Shown piece after piece: positions 11,201-21,954 of a DNA stretch of 64,000 bases. The translations under genes were made by a program, and so were the position numbers. Under the pieces are notes generated by a model, which did no database searches, was not told where the DNA came from, and saw only the letters and a list, made by a program, of their open reading frames with translations. This stretch comes from Phoebastria nigripes (Eukaryota > Chordata > Aves > Procellariiformes > Diomedeidae), in NCBI GenBank assembly GCA_035582835.1, contig JAYKAV010001997.1, positions 416,526 to 480,525 on the forward strand, in the 5' to 3' direction. Positions within the stretch are counted from its first letter, which is position 1, and each line of letters opens with the position of its first letter.

Positions 11201-14200
11201 TGCGCAGTTCCTTAAGGACTTTGTTTAACTGATGCTGCAAGTTCTGGCGATCACGCTTTTCATTCTCGAAGTCTCTGGTGCATATCTGGATCTGGCAACC
11301 CCCCAAAGTGAAAATTAAAGAATTAAAATCAGGATTATTAAGAATTGAGGGTGGGGGGGAAGGGGGAGAGAGGGAGAGAGAGGAATGTTTCCCCTTTATA
11401 TATTTAAAGTAAGATTTACTCTGCTATCATACCCTAAAATGGAATTTTTTTTTTTTAAAAAAAGGAATTTAAAGAAAAGGAATTTAAAAAAGAAAAAAAA
11501 AAATCACTTGTTGCTTTCACTACAGTGAAATTCATACATGCCCAATTATGAAAATCTTCTCCCTTAGTAGAGGTGGAGTTCGAAGTTATTTTGGTTGGAG
11601 GGTATTTCAAGCTGTCTTGCAATCTTAAACTGAACATTTTATAGAAAAGCATATAGTGCAAGTTCTCATTAAAAATGCCAGTTTCTACTCCAGGATCTTT
11701 CTTGTAGCATGACAATTTGAACAGAAACTATGGGTAACACTGTATACCCAAGCTTAGCAAATAAATGTAACTTTTTTCCCCCCAATAACATCAATTAGAT
11801 CTGTAAGAATGTACTTGGAAAAAATAAAGAAGATGGAAAAGATGGCAATGCAATTATTTGTATAACTTTATCAAGACTATATTACAAAACTTCAATGAGC
11901 TGATTGGTTTTAGGATGTTTCCCATACCTAATCTGAGGCTGTGAAGTTGAACAAGTGATTGTGGAGAAAATAGCATCAGGTTTGATCACACCATCTTATC
12001 TGTAAAAGGTTACAGATTTTCCTCTTGACAGATGCATCAAAATTTTTAGAAGCATCAAGAGATTATTCACACTTGAATATTCATGTCTAATATTACTCTA
12101 TTTAATATACTACTCATTCTTAAATTTGAAAAGTTAGTCTAGAAAGCCTTTGTGCATAATACAGATTAAGTATCAGCATCTTAGCATATAATTTGGTACC
12201 TGTTCTTCCAAAAGAGCTATCCTAGTGTGTTCCTCCTGCTGTTTGTGTAATGATTTACGAAGAAGTTGTACCTACAAGGCAGAAAAACATTTGTTTTTGA
12301 AGAACTTCTATATACAACAGTTAATAAGCTTAACAAATAATGAATCTAAAAAGGGATGGAAGTAAACTTTTATATTTCAACACCAACAGAAAAACGTATG
12401 CCTGTTATGCAACAGCCAAACCAATTCAAATATCTCTACTTCTCTGGGGAAAACCCCAGGAAAACATTATCATTGCATTGAGCAGGGGGAATGCAGGATG
12501 TTGTGACAACAATGCAACTTTTTTTTTTTTTTTTAATAGAAGAGAACAAGTTTAAGGCTCAGAAAGTACTATACTGTAATGGATTAAGTAAACAAAAAAA
12601 AAAAGTAAAAATATCCTCCGTTATCAGCATGTATCAACTTTTAAAGTGAAGCTGTTGTTCAGCTGCAAAAAAAAAAAAAAAAAAAAATTCAACACCTTTT
12701 AGTCATTATTAACCAGTGAGAACCAGCCTGTGTTTAGAGAGCTAAACTGTTGTTCTGGTTTTAGCGTACTTTGGTGCCTAGTAAATTTTATTCTCATATT
12801 TCATGTTTCAGTTCTACATTGCTTTGTTATTGACCACAAACTTCTCCAAGTAGCAAGTCTATCTTATTTGGATGCCCTGAGGACAGTCCTTCAAGGACGA
12901 CTTTCCAGTTTCTCTTCAGCAGATATGTGGTCATGATTTCACGTCCAGAAGAAGAAACAAGAGATATTTTTTTTTTTTTTTTTGTTACCATCACCATGCT
13001 GATAGGAATATTCCAAGACACCACTGTAACTCTCCATGTAGGGGAAGTGGCAACGTCCTCATGAGTATTCCAAACAAAAGGAGGTAAGCACTGAATATTT
13101 TTAAATACAAACATATAGCACACACATGTCTTGCCCTGCCTCTGATCAGCCAGACTGGTTATAACAAGTCATTGGGCTCAAAAAAAGAAGGAAGAAAGAA
13201 TTAAGAGCTTCACATATGAACAGAATTATTTCACTGAAGTCATCACAGTACTCTTTGGGAGATGGGCAAGCCCTGCGAATAATTAGAATCTGATGCAAAA
13301 GCAACAGAACAGATCTGGCAACAGTGTAAACCACACCTATTGAACAGCCTGCCTGACAGGCACTTCTTAGGCTTTATAGGGAATTACAGAACTCTTCTCA
13401 GTGGTTTCTACCATAGCCGTCTTCAAGACAGTGACAACTTAAGGTCCATCTCTTCCCTTGCTTATCTGGCCATTGCTTTCTAGTACTCTGGTGTGCCTGC
13501 ATAGTTCTTATCCAAGGCATCATATAGAGAACCAAATGCAGGAACTCATCTGGAGTGGAAACTCATGGAAAAACAAACAAACCAAAAAAAACCCAGCTGC
13601 ATGGCCACAATGGTTGGCTGGGGGCACTATCCAGGGACACAGCTGCTTATCCAGTAAGTATGAAACTACAAGCCCGCGTGTGTATCTGTAGCAGCCAGGT
13701 GACAGCAACTATCAGTGATATTCCAGTTAGGACCGCATGATAAAATAACCTGTATGGACTTGAATTTTTACCTTTCCTGTTCTCATTTATTATTAACCTT
13801 GAGGATGAACTAGATTAGAATCAATTAAGTATTCTCTCACTTCTTCCTCTTGTGTCCCACAAGACCAGGGAAATAAGTGAACAAATAAGTTCCTTGTGAA
13901 ATTTCCTTGTTTAAACAAGAGTTTGGATTTTGATTCAAACCAATATATTAAAGAAAGAATTCAGTTTTAACCACAAGGACATGAGTCTACATATACGTAA
14001 AGAACAGTTACCAGAGCAAGTGAGTGATGGTCCATTCTGATTAAGTATGACTTTTCAGCTCTCTTGATTCTTTGCTAATGATTTTAAACCTCCAAATGCT
14101 TCCACTTACCTGACATAAAAGATCTTCAGACTTTTTCTTTTCTTCTCTGAGCTGTCCTTTAATAGTTTCATTTTCTTGTTTTAGTCTCTGCATTTTCTCT

Positions 14201-17200
14201 CCTTTCATTTTATTTTCATTTTCTAGAGTCTTCATTTCAGTAGCCTGTTGCAACTGCAATAAGGCATTTAAACTCGTTATTTCTCGTTGTGTTTCTTCAT
14301 ACTTCTTTTTGAATTCATTAAGTTCACATCTCAGCTGGGTTATAGTGCGTCTTTCAGTCTCAAGATCACTCTTAGCAGTTAGTAACAGCTGGTCATAATA
14401 TTTTTGCTTTTCTTCTTGTAGATGACCTTAATGAGTCAGAAATAATTGAGATAGTAATGTCGGGGGGGGGGGAAATCACAACACCAAATCCTTGACAGCA
14501 TTTTAAGGCATATTGATAGAAATTGACATTCTAGGCTATTACACAGCTCAGACTGGCACCAAACTTTAGTTAAAACAGCTTTCAATACTTCTAATGCAGT
14601 AAAGTCTCCTCCCTAATATAGTTACTGGAAAGCTGCAACTTGGCTTGCGTATAGTATTTTGTGCCATAGCCACCTCCTTCACTAACCCTTATAGCAAGAT
14701 TATATCCTTTGCCCTGCTACACAAGCTCCATGACCTACACATAGTTCTTATATGGCCTCATGCATTATACTGACACATGGGAACCAAGGCCCAAAGACAC
14801 TAGATTGTCACTTCCAGATTTAGGCTCCTAAGCCAAGGTTCTGGCATTACTCCCTCCCCAGAGATACCCTGGGGATCTGATGGGCTCTACTTCACCATCG
14901 TTGACCAAAGCCAGACTATCTATTGTCTTTTGCAGACTATCTTCTTCAAATTCTATGCCATCATTTACTTCTAAATTGCAAATAAAAGGGACTAGGATAG
15001 TTTTTTTGATAAAAAATGCCTGCTTCTTGGCTAGTGACTGTTACTTAAACCAGAGTTTGAAAAATTTCTGCTTGTCGACCCAAGTTAGTAAGTAGGAAAA
15101 AAAAAAAAAAAAAAAGGAGGTAGTCTGTAGAAATTCAGTAGTAATACAAAATATACCTAAAAGCAGAACAAGGAATGCAGAATTTCACAGGCTTTGCTGA
15201 TTTTTGGCACTCTAAATTTCTTGACTTTGATACTTTAACTATTGAAGGCTTCCCCTCAATTCTTCAAAGTGTAATTTACTAGGGAAAGTTTCTTGCTTGA
15301 CTGTTCTCCCTCCCCTCGACTATGAGCTAAGCCTTACCTTCTCATTAGCAATACTCCTTTATAGGGCGGTGAAATCTTCTATCTTGGAGAGATACCAAGT
15401 TTTTTCCTTGGAAAAAGTTGTCATATCTACTTTCAACTTGTACAGCTAGGTTCTTAGAAACTTGGATCTCTGCTACTGTCTAGCTGCTTGAAGAGGGGAA
15501 CTTTCTTCCTCCTAGTCTCCTGGCTGCTCTGATGACAAAGCTTTGACTGCAGTAACTCTGAGTTACATTTCCTGGTGAGCTACTTCAGTCTGCCTCCCTC
15601 TAAAATACTGTCCATAGATTTCTGAACAGCACCAAAACAAGATTATGGTATTTTACTGTTTTCCATAAAGATTCAAGCAGTAATACAGAAACCAAGCCAC
15701 TGCACATGAATTACTAAGTGGTAAGTATCTGTGGGCATACTCTTACTCCAGATGATGCTAGTTCTATTTAGTGAATTTACCTTGCAGGTCAGTTGCAGCA
15801 TATATGANATTAATAATTTGATAATAAGAAAAGCAAGCAAACTCCTTCTGGTTCTTCTGTTCAACATGATTTTAATTTTATTCCTCATGCTGGTCAAGCA
15901 CAACTCAAGTCAATCTGAATGCATGATACTGAGAGGGTGCTCATTATTGAGGAACTACGTAGTATGGAAGTGAGCTAGAGGTGGCCAGATCCATATTGCG
16001 AAACACTGTTTTGGATAGGTGCCAAAACCTACCACAGGTTTTCATGCCCTGCAAGAACTGTTCAGGTGAGTAAAGAATGTGGCAGTCTTGAGTCATTTTT
16101 ATAATATTTATTTTGAAAAAAAAAAAAAGTAAAAAACCTGATCCACACCTAGCTAATAAATCCTTAATGCTTCCATTATGTAGGTTGAAAGTGTACTTTG
16201 AAGGATGGGAGACATACATATATTTGCCTCAACACTTTCTGCAAACACATAGGTTGCTAATAGAGTGTTCAGGGCTGTTAAAAACCATCTCTGAAGTAGA
16301 TAAGAACATGAAATACTGCTGATCAAGTAATGCAGCTAGATAACAGGAAGCAAAGAAATTTTACTTAACCAAGTTTTACCATTAAGAGACCAAAATGTTG
16401 AGAAGAAAGTCTTGATTTTGTTTAATTGTGCTATAATTTGTTTTCAGAAAACTTATTCTATAGATAATTATGGTTTGGGTCACTTGTGGGGAAAAAAATA
16501 AAGTTGATACCTTCTGCACTGAATTCTTTAGATTCTTGTTGGCTAACTATTTCTGACTTCTGTTCAAGTTCAAAGATCCTTCCAAGCAGTCCCCTGACAT
16601 ATGCTTCACGTTGCTGGTCATACAGTAGCCACTGTTGGTTTTTCTCAAGAGCCTTCATGAAAAGGAACAGAAGAACAACAAAAAAGCCTCTGGTAATTTA
16701 TCAGATTTTAAAAGTATTAGTCGTCTTAAAAATGTTAGAAGTTATATATTATACAGTTTCAAGGTAAGCTAGTTAATTCTGCTGCAAACTGTAGTAATCT
16801 TCTCTGTACAATAAATAAAACCTATCTTAGTTTGGAAAGATAAGTCAGGATGTTGAGCATAAGTTAAAATTGCAGCAATATTAAACACTGATTGGCTTAT
16901 TTCTTGGAATGGGAAAATGACTTACAAACAAAGGCTTTCATAAGTCATGCCCAGATTATGAAGAATTAACCTTTCAACCTCAAATATAAACTAAAATATA
17001 AAATAACAGATCTTGAAAATGGAGTCAACTAAAACTGTATAATTGCAACTTAAAGTTTGTAAGAACAAGGACATGGATTTTATATCTGATTGGATCATAG
17101 AATTATTCAGGTTGGAAGGACCTCAGGAGGTTTCTAATCCAACCTCATGTTATCCCAGGCAGTGTCAGCTCCGAAGTCAGACCAGGTTACTTGGGGCTCC

Positions 17201-20200
17201 TGTTTTGTCAGCAACCACTTTGTTCTGATGTTCCAAGCAAGGTTTTTCAAAGATGATGGAAATGTTGTCTTTTTTTTTTTTTTGCAAGTCTTTTTTTAAT
17301 TTAAATTACTGTCTTGTCACAAAATAATTTTAGATATTGTATTTTAGAGGGAAACATACCCTCTGAGGTCCCATACTACCCAAAAACATATATGGTGATA
17401 ATTTACATTCTTATGCATCCTGATACAGATGATTTATACTTGCAATGTTGTATATGAAACTTACATCTTTCAGTTGTTTTTCAACTTCATAAAGATTAGT
17501 TGGTGATCCAGTGCTGTTTGTTACAGCTTCCTGCAGACAAAGAACAACCTGTTAGTGTTTTTTAAAACGGATGGCTGAAACAGTAAAGCTAGTCCTGTAT
17601 AACTATTAATCTCACATAAATAGCATAAGAATATTTTAAAAATGGAAAACAGATGCATACATGTGCCTTTTGTGTTTAAAGATCTTTATAGTCTTTCTTT
17701 TTTTTTTTGAAAAGGATCTAAGTTGTGTAGAAAACCATTTCATAGATTTAAAATAAAATCTCCTGGAAGATACAGGACAAAGATTTACATTTAATTTATT
17801 CTGTAACTGCAACTCATAGTTACATTAAAACATTTCCTAAGAAGAATATCATGTGTCTTCTGCTGAACTGCTATCTTGGAAGACCTGAAGGGTGCAGGAG
17901 AGCTTCTGCAAAATGAAGATATTTAGGGTATTATTTAAATACACAAAAAAGATGTTTGTTCTATTTTCGTATCCTCGTACGTTTGACAATAAGCTAGACC
18001 TATAGGAGTTGCTGGGGAAAGCTAGAGACCTTGGCAACTTCCTTGGGATAACAGGAGGATTTATAAACATCTGGGAAACCATGCAAGCCTGTCTGGAACC
18101 ATAAGGACATACTGACTGGTTTTCCGAGACCTGATCCACAGCAGAGTGCTTAAAGTGTGAGTTGGAGAGTTCTTTAGACCCATCTAAAACTAAACAGCAG
18201 TTAAAGTTATACTTCTTTCATAATCTGATGTGTTTATTCACTGCATGATAGAAAGAGGGAACTTTAAGGAAATAAAAATGTAGATTATTACCCAAATCCC
18301 AGCTACATTTTTCCAAAGTTTTCCTGTGTATTTTGGAACATGATTAAAACAAGCTTTATAGCTGAAAAAAATACAGGAGATCTTTGAATGCAATTATTAA
18401 ACTTTAGCACTTTCTAATAAAAATAGGATTTAGAGACACTACAATTGCTCAGACTCCTATTTCTATAAACAGTAGAACTCTGTCTCAGTGAAAACTTTCT
18501 CAAAATTGTGTCACACAACTGTTGATTCCATTTCAGAGTATACCTGCTGCTCATATGCCACCTAGCAGTTTCAAGCAGCATTGCTAGACTTGTTTTCAAG
18601 TTTTCCAAGACATCCAGTCAAAACATCGGTCAAATTTTGTTGTCCTTGTTGATAAATCAGTAAAAAATTTAAAAGAAAATTCTGATTTTACACTAAAAGA
18701 TATTTTGGTAGTTCATTGACAAAAATATCATGGAAATCTGTTGAATTAACATACGTTTTAAATTCTCCAACAAAGTTCAAAGTCTCTTGAAATTGAAAGT
18801 AAACACATTGCATTTAAAGTGGTATTTCCCAAGATACTGCATTATTAGAAGTGATACATATATGTATTATAATTGAAAATTAGTAGATTAAGATATTTTG
18901 CTATGTATTTGGCTAAAGCTGGATTTCTAGAAATTACTCAACTTCCCTGTAGAGCATGGGGAACCAGCACCATCTTCAGGTCAAAAGCTGGAAAAGACTT
19001 ACAGGCACCTCTTTTAGACACCAACTTCCCTGTGCCCCTTATTGAGATACTACTGCATTTTGCATGGAACATTAGAACAGGCAGGGGTGGAAAAACAACT
19101 GCAGGAAACTAAATGCACTTGTAAAAGCTGCCAAGTACCTGGCACCATACCTATTAACCATTTTAAATGAGAGAAGCAACTCATTATTCCTGTCCTATCT
19201 TCTGTCATATTGAAGTATTTACCATGTGTGATACCATGTACAGGCAACTAGTTTTAAGAACTGAGGAGCAAATGAGGATTCATAAGAGCAAGGAGGAGAC
19301 TGATATTCTCATAGAATAGTTTGGGTTGGAAGGGACCTTTAAAGGTCATCTAGTCCAACCCCCCCTGCCATGGGCAGGGACACCTTCAACGAGATCAGGT
19401 TGCTCAGAGCCCCGTCCAAAATGACCCTGAATGTTTCCAGGGATGGGGCATCTACCACCTCTCTGGGCAACCTGTTCCAGGGTTTCACCACCCTCAGCAT
19501 AAAAAAATTTCTTCCTTATATCTAGTCTAAATCTACCCTCTTTTAGTTTAAAGCCATTCCCCCTTGTCCTATCACTACAGGCCCTACTAAAAAGTTTGTC
19601 CCCATCTTTCTTATAAGCCCCTTTAAGTACTGAAAGGCTGCAATAAGGTCTCCCCAAAGCCTTCTCTTCTCTAGGCTGAACAACCCCAACTCTCTCAGCC
19701 TTTCCTCATAGGAGAGGCGTTCCATCCCCCTGATCATTTTTGTGGCCCTCCTCTGGACCCGCTCCAACAGGTCCATGTCTTTCTTGTGCTGAGGGTTCCA
19801 GAGCTGGACACAGTACTCCAGGTGGGGTCTCACCAGCACAGAGTAGAAAGGCAGAATCACCCCCCTCGACCTGCTGGCCATGCTTTTTTTGATGCAGCCC
19901 AGGATATGGTTGGCCTTCTGGGCTGCGAGCACACATTGTCGGCTCATGTCCAGCTTTTCATCCACCAGTACCCCCAAGTCCTTCTCGGCAGGGCTGCTCT
20001 CAATCCCTTCATTGCCCAGCCTGTATTGATACCAGGGGTTGCCCCAACCCAGGTGCAGGACCTTGGCCTTGTTGAACCTCATGAGGTTCACACAGGCCTG
20101 CTTCTTGAGCTTGTCCAGGTCCCTCTGGATGGCATCCCGTCCCTCAGGCGTGTCAACCGCACCACTCAGCTCGGTGTCATCTGCAAACTTGCTGAGGGTG

Positions 20201-21887
20201 CACTCGATCCCACCGTCTATGTCATTGATGAAGATATTAAACAGTACCGGTCCCAGTACGGACCCCTGTGGGATGCCACTCATCACCGACCTCCATCTGG
20301 ACATTGAGCTGTTGACCACTACCCTCTGGATGTGACCATCCAACCAATTCCTCATCCACCTAACAGTCCATCCACCAAATCCATATCTCTCCAATTTAGC
20401 GTGAAGGATGTTGTGCAGGACCATGTCAAAGGCCTTACAAAAGTCCAGATAGATGACATCAGTAGCTCTTCCCTTGTCCATTGATGTAGTGACTCCATCA
20501 TAGAAGGCCACTAGGTTAGTCAGGCAGGACTTGCCCTTGGTGAAGCCATGCTGGCTATCTCGAATCACCTGTCATCCATGTGCTTTAGCATAGTTTCTAG
20601 GAGGATCTGTTCCATGATCTTTCCAGGCACAGTGGTGAGGCTGACAGGCTGGTAGTTCCCAGGGTCCTCCTTTCTACCCTTTTTTAAAAATGGGTGCAAT
20701 GTTTCCCTTTTTCCAGTCACCAGGGATATCACCTGACTGCCATGACTTTTCAAATATCATGGAGAATAGCTTGGCAACTACATCAGCCAATTCCCTCAGG
20801 ACTCTGGGATGCATCTCGTCAGGTCGCAAAGACTTATGTATGTTCAGGTTCCTCGGGAGGTCACGAACCTGATCTTCTCTTATAGTGGGAGGGAACTTTA
20901 CTCCCCCAGTCCCCGTCTTGCGGTCCATCCACTCAAGAGGTGGGGGAAGAGAGGTTGCCAGTGAAGACTGGGGCAAAAAAGTTGTTGAGTACTTCAGCCT
21001 TCTCCTTGTCCGTTGTTACCAGTCTCGTTCATCAGGGGGGTATGCTTTCTTTGACCTTCCTTTTCTGGCTGACGTACCTGTAGAAGCCCTTACTATTCTT
21101 TGCATCCCTTGCCAAGTTCAGCTCCAGCCGCGCCTTGGCCTTCCTGACCCCATCCCTACACAACCAGGCAACGTCCCCTATACTCTTCCCAGGATACCCG
21201 TCCCTGCTTCCACTGCCTGTGCATTTCCTTCTTGCCCTTTAGTTTGACCAGCAGGTCTTGACTCAGCCATGCCGGTCTCTTGCCTTCCTTTCCTGATTTC
21301 TTACACCTGGGGATAGAGAGCTCTTGCACTCTATGGAAAGCATCCTTAAAGATCTGCCAGCTCCGTTCTGCTCCCTTGTCCCTGAGGGCAGTTTCCCAGG
21401 GGGTGCTATTGACTAACTCCTTGAACAGCTGGAATTTTGTTTTCCTAAAATTCACATCCTGACTTTACTCTTCACCTGACCCATATCCCTCAGGACTGCG
21501 AACTCCACCAGTGCATGATCACTGCAGCCCAGGCTGCCTCCAATCTTGACATCACCGATTAGCTCATGACTAAAGCTGAATTAGGTGAGGAGCTTAGTTT
21601 GTCTTTATTAATGCTCTTACTGCTGCCTTCTCAGTCTGTTAAATCACTGAGCATACAAACCTGAGAAGGGCATAATATCTGCTTAAGCAACAGTGGATCA
21701 TTACATGTAGTACCACTAGTAATACCACCTGCACGCGAGCGTGAAAAAGGGACCTTGCAGTACAGCGTTAAAGAATTCCCTCCCCAGCTGCGTTGCCCGA
21801 AGTTGTGCTCCCTGACTGTTCTTCATTTAGCATTCAATCTGGATATCATCTCTCTTCATACAAGAGTATTTCAGCATGCAATGCAAC

Positions 21888-21954
<67 letters not shown>

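Noticed and set aside
19786..20307. 173-codon plus-strand open frame
   Set aside because: Antisense to the RT frame of the second CR1 copy, with no domain of its own.
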